DNA of 64,000 nucleotides from Megaustenia siamemsis (taxonomy: Eukaryota > Mollusca > Gastropoda > Stylommatophora > Ariophantidae). The notes beneath the pieces were generated by a model. That model did no database searches. It was not told the DNA's origin and saw only the letters and a program-made list of their open reading frames with translations. Positions 33,850-44,260 of this stretch are shown here, piece after piece. Made by a program: the position numbers and the translations under genes. Position 1 is the stretch's first letter; each line of letters begins with the position of its first letter. The stretch lies in assembly GCA_032433765.1 (NCBI GenBank), contig JAVIAB010000124.1, positions 93,771,345-93,835,344 on the forward strand, in the 5' to 3' direction.

Positions 33850-34040
33850 CATCATCATGCGCCATACCGGTTGGCGTAGGCGATCATGTCCCTCCACAAT
33901 CTATCTACAGTGCATCGTATCAGTTCTGTTGTTGACTGTTTTCCATGCCATGACACCAATCTATCCAGTATTTTCTCTCTTTGTCGTCCACGATTTCTCT
34001 TTCCTTTTATTTTGCTAGTTGTAACCAAGTATTCCAACTT
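33850..34040 (-). mobile_element. RTE-1 3'-end copy, short
   Basis: (CAT)n then gcgccataccggttggcgta; minus translation MEYLVTTSKIKGKRNRGRQR. 5'-truncated at about 34040. Confidence 0.82.
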
Positions 34041-34312
34041 TATAAATATTCAAATTGACCTACCCCATATAATGGTTACTTCCACCTCAAAACAAACACA
34101 CAGAAACCGATACTATTGAAGCGAATGTCCTTCAACTACGATATGAGTTTTTTGTGTCCATTGTGAAACACTTTCTAAACTTATTATCGATATGCATTTT
34201 TGTTAACGATTTTTTTGCTATCGTTGGTTTATCCTTATAAAAACGTTTACAATTGTTATACTAGTCATATAGTCATCAAGTCATTGTGTAATAGAAAACA
34301 CATGGCAGCAAA

Positions 34313-34466
34313 ATGATGAGCGATTTCACGTTATCGATTTGTCAATGGGTTATTTTTGCTATCACGTGTCAAACAATCGATGTATTTGGTATAGTCACAA
34401 ACATCATCAACATCATCTGTTTTGTGAAGCAAGGCTTCAAGGATCCAGTCAACATCAGCCTGTTGG
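34313..34466 (+). CDS. Chemosensory-type GPCR (receptor C), exon 1: N-terminus and TM1
   Basis: The ATG at 34313 (MMSDFTLSICQWVIFAIT) opens an exon of 154 bp, the same length as receptor B exon 1. TM1 ends TNIINIICFV, followed by KQGFKDPVNISLLG; phase 1 donor at ttgg|gtaatg. An upstream ATG (34302) stops after four codons and is rejected as the start. Intron 1 (34467-38313) is filled with LINE remnants and microsatellites. Receptor C is the closest relative of B in this window. Confidence 0.9.
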
Positions 34467-34799
34467 GTAATGTATTGTAACACATATTTGTACATCAGTT
34501 TTAGTGCATTTTATTATTTAGAAAATGTTTTTACTCGTTTGTTCTTAATTTTTTATGTATTTATTTTCTGATAGTTAAGAAAATTGAACATATATCACTC
34601 CTGTTAGCCTCTATGGTAATCTTTCACTATTCATAGCACAAGTGCCAGAAAAAGATTGCTATTGACTGACGTAATAATATCAAATACAATTACCACAAAG
34701 TATTACTGCTACAAAAGACTTTCCAGAGGGACGTACAGATCTTTCTCCTAAGTTGGAGCATACAAAAATGTACGATTTATATAACATCGTTTGACGTTG

Positions 34800-35265
34800 A
34801 AAATACAATTTGAATATGTAAAACATCATGAAAGATATGGGTTTTCCAACACACCTTTTACAACTTATCAAATCACTATATCACGAATAACAAGCAGCTA
34901 TGAGAACAGCGGGTGAAACAACAAATTTGTTTCAATTTATAAAAAAAAGGGTAAGAAGTTATGCATTCTCTCTCCATACCTGTACATATTCAAAGAAAAT
35001 AATATGACCATTGAGAGATACAGCGGGGTAGAAAGAATAACAATGGAAGGCATGGTTCCTTGGCGATGTATTAGAGACAAACCAAGAAGAAGGTGGTTTC
35101 AAGACATCACGGAGACCTCTTCACTTCGCGTGATATGAAGACAGAACAGAAACTCTGTAGTATGGGAAGAGATAGCTGCAGACCTGAATCTCTGAACACA
35201 CGGGCTAATGATCCAACTAAAGCAAGAAGCAGACAAATTCATAGAAAAGGAGAACTCACCGCGAA
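34800..35265 (+). mobile_element. LINE fragment: RT scrap fused to C-terminus
   Basis: KDMGFPTHLLQLIKSLYHE and AMRTAGETTNLFQF (34827-34940) match the RT thumb-proximal motif of APE-type LINEs. LSPYLYIFKEN and a C-terminal piece (KPRRRWFQDITETSSL, VWEEIAADL) follow directly, so a large internal part is missing. The family is distinct from RTE-1 to 3. It lies in receptor C intron 1. Confidence 0.65.
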
Positions 35266-35424
35266 ATAAAAGAAACAAAAAAAAATTTGCTAGGGGTGTT
35301 GCAAAATCCATGTATATATATATATATATAGATATAGTATATCATATAGCCGTCGTGGTTTTATGCCAGAAATGTTGGTTGGTTATGTACCTAACTCGAC
35401 AATTCAATATAGTATAAGATCGTT

Positions 35425-37129
35425 TATAAAGACAGTTTATGTATATAAGAAAGTTTATGATATAAGAAAGTTTCGCTATCAAAAAATGTATGTCTAAGAT
35501 CAAAGGAAGGAGAACTGTTGATTGATCAAGAAAACATAAGGGAACGATGGACAGAATACATTAATGATCTTTATAATGATGAACGAACGGAAGTAAATAT
35601 AAAGGATAATGGAGAAGGACCAGAAATACTCAGAGAAGAAGTGGAATATGCCTTGCGCAATATGAAAGCAGGCAAAGCTAATGGACCAGATAATATAACT
35701 AAAGAAGAGATTGAAGCCATGGGTGATTTTGGAATAGAAATAATAACAAAAATATTGAATGATATCTACAACAGCGGATATGTACCAGACGCCATGCTCA
35801 AATCAATATTTTTAGCCCTACAAAGAAATCGAATGCGATTGAATGCGATGATCATCGCACAATAAGCCTTATGAGTCGTATGACTAAGATATTACTAAGA
35901 ATCATCATGCGAAGAGTGCGAAACAAAATCAGTCCAGAAATTAGCGATGAACAGTGTGGTTTTGTTAGAGATAAAGGAACAAGCAATGCCATTTATGTTA
36001 TAAGATCTTCAATAGAAATATCCATATAGGTGAAAACAGATCTATAACTATGTTTCATATATTACACAAAGGCATTTGATAAAGTAAAGCACCAAGAAAT
36101 AATAAAAATTTGAGAAAGAATAAACGTAGACAGCAAAGATTTAAGAATAATAAACAATATGTACTGGCAACAAACAGCAGCCATAAGTACTGGAAACCAA
36201 TTGGGAATGTTTCAACAAATAAAACAGGGTGTTAGACAAGGTTGCGTGCTGTCACCAGATTTGTTTAATATTTATAGTCAGATTATTTTAAGATCCATAA
36301 GGGGCATGCCTGGAATAACAATTAGAGGTCATAATATAAATAATCTAAGGTATGCTGACGATACAGTCTTAATCGCTAAGAGTTAAAATGAGTTACAAGA
36401 AATGTTGGACATTATAGTGAATGAAAGCAAAAACAATGGACTCAGCCTTAATAGCAAAAAGACAGAGGTAATGGTAACAACAAAGAAAAAGACATCACTT
36501 CAGTGCAAAATAAAGACAAGTGGAACAATGTTAAAACAGGTAAATGAAGTTAAATATTTGGGAACTTTGTTAACCTCAGACAGAAGATGTACAAAAGAGG
36601 TGAGATACAGAATGGCTCAGGCAAAAGTAGCTTTCCAAAAAATGAGGAAGATACTATGCAATCATTTTTGATAATAGAAACAAGAAAAAGAGTTCTTAAA
36701 TGTTACGTAGAGCCAGTCTTAACATATGGATGTGAATCATGCACAATAGGCCAGGAGACAAGAAAATCACTGGAGTCTGTAGAAATGTGGTTTTACAGAA
36801 GAATGTTGAGAGTACCATGGACAGCTAAGAAGAGTAATGAAGATGTTCTGAGAGAGGTCAAAGCAAAAAGGGAGCTAATTTCCAATATTAGGAAGAAACA
36901 ATCATCATTTTTTGCCATGTAATGATAAGAGAACAACTGGAATATATTGTAACAACTGGAAAAATTGAGGAGCGAAGAGATAGAGGGAAGCAAAGAGAAT
37001 GAATAACAGACAGCTTAAGAGAATGGTTGGCAGAAGGTCAACAACAGAAATGATAAATAGCTGCCAAGATCGAAATTTGTGGAGAGACATGATCACCTAC
37101 GCCAGCAGGCCCGGTACTTGATTATGATA
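35425..37129 (+). mobile_element. RTE-2 LINE: RT and C-terminus, 11-bp target duplication
   Basis: 5'-truncated (family sequence from about 35490, preceded by some AT-rich filler). Open pieces: IRERWTEYINDLYNDERTEV, MKAGKANGPDNITKEEIEAM, a frameshifted centre, IKQGVRQGCVLSPDLFN, NNLRYADDTVLIAKS (36350-36384, YADD box), VNEVKYLGTLLTSDRRC and LRVPWTAKKSNEDVLREV. It ends ggcccggtacttgattatga. ataagatcgtt flanks it (35414-35424 and 37130-37140). Several stops and frameshifts make it inactive. Confidence 0.9.
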
Positions 37130-37282
37130 ATAAGATCGTTGTTACATACCAGTTACTGGAACGCCAAAAAGGTTTTGTTCTCTAATTATTTTTTTTTTTT
37201 ACTTATATAGATAATACTATGTGTCTAAATATATAAATTATGTTGTTCTTTTTACGCACAAACAATAGCTATACCACAGTTA

Positions 37283-37440
37283 TGTATGTATGTATGTATG
37301 TATGTATGTATGTATGTATGTATGTATGTATGTATGCATGTATGTATGTATGTGTGTATGTATTGATGGATGGATGGATGGATGTGTGTGTGTGTGTGTA
37401 TGCATGCATGTATGTATGGGTGTGTGTATATGCATGTATA
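37283..37440. repeat. TATG/TGGATG/TG compound microsatellite
   Basis: (tatg)n grading into (gatg)n and (tg)n. Several meaningless repeat ORFs cover it. Confidence 0.97.
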
Positions 37441-37441
37441 T

Positions 37442-38165
37442 ACTATCATCATCATCATCATCATTAAATACCATACCTGCTGGCGTAGGTGATCATGTCT
37501 CTCCACAACTTTCAATCTCGACAGTTATTTATCACTTCTGTTGTTGACCTTCTGCCAAGCCATTCTCTTAAGCTGTCTGGTATCATTTCTCTTTGTTTCC
37601 CTTTATCTCTTCGTCCATCAATTTTTCCAGTTGTTACAAAATATTCCAACTATTCTCTTCTCACTACATGGCCTGGCCAAAAATGATGTTTGTTTCTTCC
37701 TAATACTGGATATTAGCTCTCCCTTTGCTTTGGCATCTTTCAGAACGTTTTCATTACTCTTCTTTGCTGTCCATGGTATTCTCAATATTCTTCTGTAAAA
37801 CCACATTTCTACAATCTCCTTTGATTTTGTAGTCTGTTGTCCTGTTGTCTATTATTCACATACATATGTCAAGACTGGCTCTACATAACATTTAAGAACT
37901 CTTTTTCTTGTTTCTATTGTCAAAAATGGATTGCATAGTATCTTTATGATTTTTTTTGGAAAGCTACTTCTGCTTGAGCCATTCTGCATATCACCTCTCT
38001 TGTACATCTACCATTTGAGGTTAACATTGTTCCAAGATATTTAGATACATTTACCTGTTTTAATATTTTTCCACTTGTTTTTATTGTCCATTACGGTGAT
38101 GTCTTTTGCTTCGTTGCTACAATTACTTCTAAGTTTTTTGTCGTTAAGGCTGAGTCCTTTATTTC
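37442..38165 (-). mobile_element. RTE-2 LINE 3' part, minus strand
   Basis: (CAT)n, then the complement of the RTE-2 tail, continuing through the C-terminal coding region (MWFYRRILRIPWTAKKSNEN) and the complement of a KYLGT..TSNGRCTR-like segment. It lies near the 3' end of receptor C intron 1, opposite in orientation to the copy at 35425. Confidence 0.85.
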
Positions 38166-38173
38166 TGCTTGTA

Positions 38174-38176
<3 letters not shown>

Positions 38177-38252
<76 letters not shown>
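38177..38252. repeat. TA microsatellite just upstream of receptor C exon 2
   Basis: Alternating (AT)n of about 75 bp ends about 60 bp before the exon 2 acceptor. Confidence 0.95.
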
Positions 38253-38255
<3 letters not shown>

Positions 38256-38313
38256 AAATATTGAAGAATTTACCGAACAAAATGCTACACGAAGACACTC
38301 TATTTTCCCACAG

Positions 38314-38528
38314 CTCTCGCAGTATCTGATCTAGGATGTTTATCAACGTTAATTCTGGCCAACATCTGTTATACTCCAGCCTTTGCTGCTTCAGTTTTAC
38401 CATTTGATTCCATCGATTTCCAGTACTTGACCAGTGGGATACCACACACAGCTTTTACTCGCGTGACAGCTTGTCTTACAGCGGTCATCACATTGGAGAG
38501 ATGTCTGTGCATTACCGCTCCATTAAAG
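38314..38528 (+). CDS. Chemosensory-type GPCR (receptor C), exon 2: TM2-TM3
   Basis: The acceptor ttcccacag precedes CT, which completes the split codon (Ala here, Gly in B); then LAVSDLGCLSTLILANIC, FAASVLPFDSIDFQYL, TM3 and TLERCLCITAPLK. The donor is aaag|gtttgt, phase 0. The 215-bp length equals receptor B. No disabling change is seen. Confidence 0.93.
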
Positions 38529-38724
38529 GTTTGTTGAATAGGGGAAAATGTAATATACCTCACTGACGTATTTTTTACTGTAGGTGTTTTGGAATGACTT
38601 TTACTACTCCAATCTTGTGTTAGAATATAATTTCTTGAATACAATCTTAACACTATTCAACCTTACTTTAACAAGATATTTAACAAAGGCATTAACGACG
38701 ATTATTATTTTAAAAAAAAATTAG

Positions 38725-38984
38725 TTTATAGGAATGGCATCGGACCTGTAACTATAAAAGGTTCCGGTTTCAAGTGCTGCTGTTGGTGGTGGGAATTTTC
38801 CACTTTGAATGAAGGATTTTTAGGGGTTTTACCAACTCACAGTCAATGGTAACTTGTGCAAACGGATGGCATTGGCAAGGATAATTTTGAATCTATGAAG
38901 TGGGCCCATTGTGTGTTTAACTCAAAAGCATATGTGCTTTTTAACCAAAGACCTTTTTTTGGGGACTCAATGAAGATATCCCCG
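38725..38984 (+). pseudogene. Upstream coding remnant of the cysteine-rich repeat unit, copy 1
   Basis: Two short open pieces, NGIGPVTIKGSGFKCCCWWW (about 38730) and DNFESMKWAHCVFNSKAYVL (about 38890-38940), run in the same direction toward the conserved unit and meet it through a shift in a T-run at 38952-38958. This suggests the mobile unit's coding region extends further 5' than the part shared with copy 2. Inference from composition and continuity only. Confidence 0.4.
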
Positions 38985-39940
38985 ATGGAAGAATAAATTG
39001 TACTATTAGTCCCATAAATGATTCGCTTCCAGATGTTTATGATGTAAACAAAGCAGTTTTGTCATTGCAAGTGAATAATGTCCACACCTATAATTGGTCA
39101 GGATTGTGTAGCAGCAGCAGCTTTATAGCGAACACAGAAAACATAGGATTGTGCTGTTCTGAAACAGCTATGCCATGCTACCCTAGAATTGCCTTTAATG
39201 GGATTACTGTGACCACAAACCATTCTCCATGTGTGTGCCACATATTTACACCCCAGAAAGAAATACTGAATATAACAACATCATGTGCCGTCTGTGATAT
39301 TAATGACCACAGACCAGGAGCCTCCAGTATGATTAATACAACTGTTGCACCAAGCATTTCATCAGCAGTTTTACTAACTACAGGTCATGTGGCTTCTGTT
39401 GGATTGGAAATGATAACTTACCACCACTGTGTGTCTATATGTTTGGAATTGGAGTAATTAATGACGGCCTAACATCACCAAGTGCTATGACGATCATCAT
39501 TTTCGGGAGGACGTGAACTCCCATGGTATATGGTGGATAGGCGGCAGGAACCATTGTAAGCTATGTCTGAAAAGTGTTCCTTCTTGCAGTTTCCTCATAT
39601 TCCAAGTCCGGCATGTTGCAGGAGCTACTGAGTTAAGTGCTCTGTGCACACCGTGAGCTGTGTGTCTCATCCGTTTTGATCCTGCTTCGATATCCCGCTT
39701 GTTTACGATGAATGATGATATCGTATGATAGGGAACAGTTGGCTGTGTTCACTTTCTGCGCGGTTTCGCCTTATGTCTTTTGGCGTGTGCTGAAACTGCT
39801 ACGATGGGGACTACAGTTACTTTTCTTTGTTTGGGAGATGAGTTAGTAATTCGGATGATTCCACTGGCACGGGCGGTTGAGGAATTATGGATTTTAATTC
39901 GTTTGCAGTGATACCGAGGCCTTCCATAACCAATAACCAA
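38985..39940 (+). pseudogene. Cysteine-rich glycoprotein repeat unit, copy 1 (second domain deleted)
   Basis: Nearly identical (about 97% by eye) to 62044-63268. Domain 1 is present: INCTISPINDS, LSLQVNNVHTYNWSGLC, CCSETAMPCYPRIAFNGITV, CVCHIFTPQKEILNITT. A clean 259-bp deletion (corresponding to 62432-62690) joins tcatcagcag to ttttactaac, removing domain 2 and shifting the frame. The downstream non-coding part matches copy 2 to the terminal aaccaataaccaata. It sits in intron 2 of receptor C. Family unknown. Confidence 0.75.
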
Positions 39941-39944
39941 TAAT

Positions 39945-40676
39945 AACAGTCAATGGGTAATGAGATCATGTTTATAACAATTTTTTTGACAAACTCCATG
40001 GAACATTTTTTTAAAGTCTCGCATCCATGTACCCCATACTAAAGTAGCCACAATAAAATTATTTTGTTGACCTATGACAGGTGCAAATATACTGGCCCAA
40101 AGGCATAACTGACTGAAACTCATATCATGGATAGGAGATACATAGGTGCGACATTTCATCAGGTTCACTGCTACAAAATGATTACAACTGATAAGTATAT
40201 AGCGTAGTCAGTCTCTCAACATTTATTCAAATGCTCGATCATAAAACGGCTGTAAAAATACGATAAATTTTGAGAGCTCGTCCAACAGTTCTCAACGCGA
40301 TCCTTACTAAGCTCGGCGTATGAAAATGGAAGGGAGAAAGGCAAGTGACATGTCCTGAGTAGAATAGACACACATCATGAAAGAAACGCCCCAACAACAC
40401 TTAATTGGCAATGATTGAAGCTGTCAGATGTGGGAGAACCGGAACTTTTGTGTCTCATTCGTCATCCGAAGTGGTTCAAGAGGAACTGAAGAAGTCATTT
40501 GTTTTCAGAAAGTATCTTAGTTGCACCTGTAGCAAAATTGCAAGGATGATTTGTTATTTTCGTTGATTGTTCAGTTCAGGCTACATAAACTGTAATTATC
40601 TTATTTAGAATTGGTGGATAACGTTTGATTTCTTATTATAATAAATGATTATCTTATAACAAGTATCTTCCATTAG
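39945..40676. other. Receptor C intron 2, 3' part
   Basis: No recognised element; ends at the acceptor cttccattag. Confidence 0.5.
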
Positions 40677-41282
40677 GTAAAAGCCATCATCACACAGAAG
40701 CGACTTTCTGTTATCGTCGTAGTCATCTTCATCGTCCTGTTATCTAGCATGGCCCCAGTGTACGTCGTCAACAGACTGGACATCAAGTTTTTTCCCAAAA
40801 GAAACATAACTCTTCTGGGACTTGTTTCTACCAAAGACCGAGAACGAGTCGAGGGTATATCTTTTACAATCAACAACGCCTTTGTTCCATTTACAGCTTT
40901 TATTATTATCACTGTCTGTACGATACTTCTGCAGATGAAACTGAAGAGCTCAACCAAATGGCGACAGTCCAAAACAAAACCAAAAGTTGACAATATTTCA
41001 AACCGGAATCAGAAAGTGGCCAAAATGGTCGTCATAATTTCCACTCTATTTATATCATGTTTTATACCTGTTACTATAATCTTTGTTGCTATGATACTCC
41101 AGCCTGACCTATCACTAGATGGTCCATACATGCATTTGCTTATTATTTTAGGGGGTACTGCCGTTTGCTTAGAGTCAATAAACTCTGCATCAAACATTTT
41201 TATATATTACACAATGAGCAGCAATTACAGATGCGCTTTTAACCAATTATTCTATAGAGGCGTTATAAAAACATTAAATTGA
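40677..41282 (+). CDS. Chemosensory-type GPCR (receptor C), exon 3: TM4-TM7 and stop
   Basis: VKAIITQKRLSVIVVVIFIV (TM4), APVYVVNRLDIKFFPKRNIT, GLVSTKDRERVEG, NNAFVPFTAFIIITVC (TM5), SSTKWRQSKTKPK (basic loop), KMVVIISTLFISCFIP (TM6), and ESINSASNIFIYYTMSSNYR (TM7 and start of the tail). There are 201 codons; exons 1-3 give about 324 aa. It is closely similar to receptor B, so the pair looks like a recent tandem duplication relative to A and D. Confidence 0.93.
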   Translation, partial: VKAIITQKRLSVIVVVIFIVLLSSMAPVYVVNRLDIKFFPKRNITLLGLVSTKDRERVEGISFTINNAFVPFTAFIIITVCTILLQMKLKSSTKWRQSKTKPKVDNISNRNQKVAKMVVIISTLFISCFIPVTIIFVAMILQPDLSLDGPYMHLLIILGGTAVCLESINSASNIFIYYTMSSNYRCAFNQLFYRGVIKTLN

Positions 41283-41597
41283 GTTTCTGTGTTGTACCAA
41301 CAAAATTGTTCACATTGATGTTAGATAATTATTTTAATCTTAAGACTATCTCATTTATATTCAAGCTTACATTTGAAGTTTTATTTGTTTTTTTTTACGT
41401 ATATTTTTGTGTATATTTTTAATGTATATTCATTTCGTATTTTTATGTATATTTTTTATGTATATTGTTTTCCGTATTTTTTTAATGTATATTTTTTGTA
41501 TATTTTTTATAAGTTGTTTTATAAGCAATGTTGTTATGTTGTAATATACGTTTGTTTTTTACGCATTTCAAACTTATATATTACATTAAATAACAAA

Positions 41598-41603
41598 AAT
41601 AAA
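41598..41603 (+). promoter_or_regulatory. Possible polyadenylation signal of receptor C
   Basis: AATAAA about 315 bp after the stop, just before RTE-3 sequence. Confidence 0.3.
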
Positions 41604-41694
41604 AGGATAACACTGGAAATAATTACATGATCGGAATTAGTGAACACGTACTGGAAAGACAAAAAAAAAACAGTGGGACAAAATGTGCCATATC

Positions 41695-42358
41695 CTGCAT
41701 GAATATCCTGAATTCTCAAGACCTACAATTAAATATCACAGTTGTGGGAACACATTTGGAGACAGTCCAGAGTTACAACTACCTAGGACATACTATAACC
41801 AATGATGGAAAATGTAAAACTGAAATGCACAAAAGAATAGGTATGGCAAAAAGTAATTTTAATGCCATGAAAAATATACTAACAACAAAACAAATATCAG
41901 CAGGGCTGAAACTAAGAATGGCAAAATGTTACATCTTCTCAATATTCCTGTATGGTGCAGAAACATGGACATTAGACAAGAAAACAGAACAGAAAATTGA
42001 AGCCTTTGAAATGTGGATATATAGAAGAATAGGTAGAATTGGATGAAAAGAAAAGAAAACAAACGATGAAGTTTTAAAACAACTGAAAATAAAAAGAGAA
42101 CTACTAAATACAATTAAGACAAGACAAATGAAATTTTTGGGGCATGTTAAAAGACACAACAGCCTACTAAAAGTAATATTGGAAGGGAAAATACAAGGTA
42201 AAAGAGGCAGAGGCAGACCAAGACTAACATGGACGAGTAACATCAAAAGATGGACAAGTCAATCTATGTCAGCCTGCACCATCAAAGCAAGAAACAGAGT
42301 AGAATGGCGCTCCATGGTAGCCAACCTTCGTTGCGGAGAGGGCACACGATGATGATGA
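41695..42358 (+). mobile_element. RTE-3 LINE 3'-end copy
   Basis: Open for about 110 codons (SQDLQLNITVVGTHLETVQ, SYNYLGHTITNDGKCK, FNAMKNILTTKQ, CYIFSIFLYGAETWTLDKKT), then after a stop-containing join KFLGHVKRHNSLLKVILEGK and GKRGRGRPRLTWTSNIKRW. It ends ggagagggcacacgatgatg. 5'-truncated. Confidence 0.88.
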
Positions 42359-42379
42359 TCCTGCATGAGGACATTAACC

Positions 42380-43087
42380 GAAAACTACACGTAACTAAAA
42401 ACACCAATATATGCCTGCTTCATAGGCTACATCAAAGCTGTTGTAAAATACACCATAAGCAACTTATTGACTGCCTAAAAGATATACATCACATACATAC
42501 GACTAATATGTAATTTATAGTGGGAGCAAGCAGGAATAATAAAATATAACAGACAACTTTACATTTATTGATATGAAAAGAAACGAAAGACGGGGATCCA
42601 TTCTATCACCAAGCTTGTTTAATTTATACACTGAGGAAATCGTTAATAATATCACAGAGATGCCATGCTTAAGAATTAATGGAAAGATAAACCAACAACC
42701 TTAGGTATGCTGATGATACTGTATTACTAGCACACAATCTTAAAGATTTACAATTACCTAATGAAATAAACATGACAAGTAAAAAATATGAACTAGTTAT
42801 GAATATCAAAAAGACTAAAACATTGATCACAAATAAATGTAATACTCAAAATTTATACGTGGATATCAAAGTTGAAGGAATAAACCTGGCGACAGTTCAG
42901 AGCTACATATACCTTGGACATACTATAACCAGTGATGGAAAATGTACAACTGAAATAAACAAAAGAATAGGAATGGCAAAAAGAAATGTTAATGCCATGA
43001 AAAATATACTAAAATCAAAACAAATAACACAGGGCTAAATCTAAGAATAGCAAAATGTTATATCTTTTCAACATTCCTATATGGTGC
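42380..43087 (+). mobile_element. RTE-3 LINE, RT region (left part of an interrupted element)
   Basis: Degenerate RT (HHKQLIDCLKDI; a YADD-equivalent at about 42708) followed by SYIYLGHTITSDGKCTTEIN and MKNILKSKQITQG. It breaks at FLYGA: the coding sequence stops after tatggtgc at 43087 and resumes at 46343. The RTE-1 element lies between. Confidence 0.85.
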
Positions 43088-43099
43088 CCTACCAAAGGA

Positions 43100-43515
43100 G
43101 GAGTAAGACGTCTCATTTCCTCCGCAAGTCTTCGGGACACCCCTGGGCAAGGTGGAGCTCCCGTTTAGCCCCCCTATCAGGGTTATGTGAAGCCATTGGA
43201 GCAGGTAGTGGATGGTGTTGTGGGAGCAGCCGACAAGTAGTCCCCACACCGCGATGGCAGGCAGAGGATCTCATGTATAGAGGCAATGGCTGTGATCTCC
43301 GACTAGTACAGTCACTGCCAAGAAGGAAAGGAATGGCAAGCTACTTTCTTAAATTGCCTGGAATAATCATGACAAATCACAGCCTTCTGTTTACAGCTAA
43401 CGACGTTAATGGGGACTTCACGACCACCTCGTCCGGTAGGGAGCGTCATGTGCTACAGGTGACACCCGATCGTCCTAAGCAACTGTATGAAAGATCAAAA
43501 ATAAAGAGACACTAG
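43100..43515 (+). CDS. RTE-1 5' ORF of unknown function
   Basis: The frame runs to a TAG just before the endonuclease frame: GLCEAIGAGSGWCCGSSRQV, PTPRWQAEDLMYRGNGCDLR, LVQSLPRRKGMASYFLKLPG, FTANDVNGDFTTTSSGRERH. The same residues are kept in the deleted copy at 32440-32742 despite nucleotide changes (for example AIGAGSG.CCGS, TPRWQAEDLMYR.NGCDLRL), which argues that it was translated. It has no domain I recognise. Its stop lies immediately upstream of the endonuclease, in another frame, so the downstream ORF would need reinitiation or a frameshift. The start codon is uncertain. Confidence 0.55.
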
Positions 43516-43519
43516 CAAT

Positions 43520-44260
43520 AGGAACTTGGAACATTAGATCAGCATTCCAGGTTGGAAAACTAGAAAACATCAGCCAAGAAATGAAGAGAATGAAATTTAA
43601 CATCTTGGGACTATGTGAAATGAGATGGACAGGAGCAGGATTATTACAACGCGACAGTGGAAATGTAATTTACTCTGGGGGAAACACACACGAAAGAGGA
43701 GTAGGCATCATGTTAGATAGAGAAAGAATAAAACAGTGAAAGGATTCTGGCCAGTATCAGGCAGAATTCTGCTAGTAAAATTGGCAGACCAATGAATATT
43801 AAAATAATTCAAGCATATGCACCAACAAGTAATAGCGAAGAAGAAAACATTGACACTTTTTACGAGGAGCTAGAGGCAATCATGGAATAGTGTAAACCCT
43901 AAGAAATAATTCAAATATTAGGGGATTTCAATGCAAAGGTAGGAACAGCTAAAGTACAAAATGTTACTGGGGGCATGGCCTTGGAGAGACGAATGACAGA
44001 GGGGATAGATTGATAAATTGGGCAAAGACACATGAAATGATTATAGGTAACACCTGGTTCAAACAACACCCTAAGCGACTATGGACACGGCAAAGCCCAG
44101 ACAAAAGAGTACACAATCAAATTGATTTTATACTGGTACAGAGAAGATTCAGGAATGGGCTAACATTTGTTAAAACAAGGCCAGGAGCAGATTGCAATAG
44201 TGACCATGTACCAGTAGTTGGAGAGATAAGAATAAAACTGCGGAAGGCACAGAAATCACC
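43520..44260 (+). pseudogene. RTE-1 APE-type endonuclease domain
   Basis: AIGTWNIRSAFQVGKLENIS, FNILGLCEMRWTGAG, VIYSGGNTHERGVGIML, IIQAYAPTSNSEEENID, ILGDFNAKVG, GNTWFKQHPKRLWTRQSPDK, HNQIDFILVQRRF and DCNSDHVPV. These are the ordered APE/exonuclease III motifs; the catalytic Glu (CEMRW), Asp/Asn (GDFN) and SDH are all present. Stops at about 43737 and in 43888-43903, and frameshifts near 43780 and 43980, break the frame. Confidence 0.88.

Noticed and set aside
39749..39940. Basic minus-strand ORF (KRIKIHNSSTARASGIIRIT), also at 63071-63286
   Set aside because: It lies antisense in the 3' non-coding part of the repeat unit. It is present in both copies simply because the DNA is nearly identical, and an overlapping frame is equally open.
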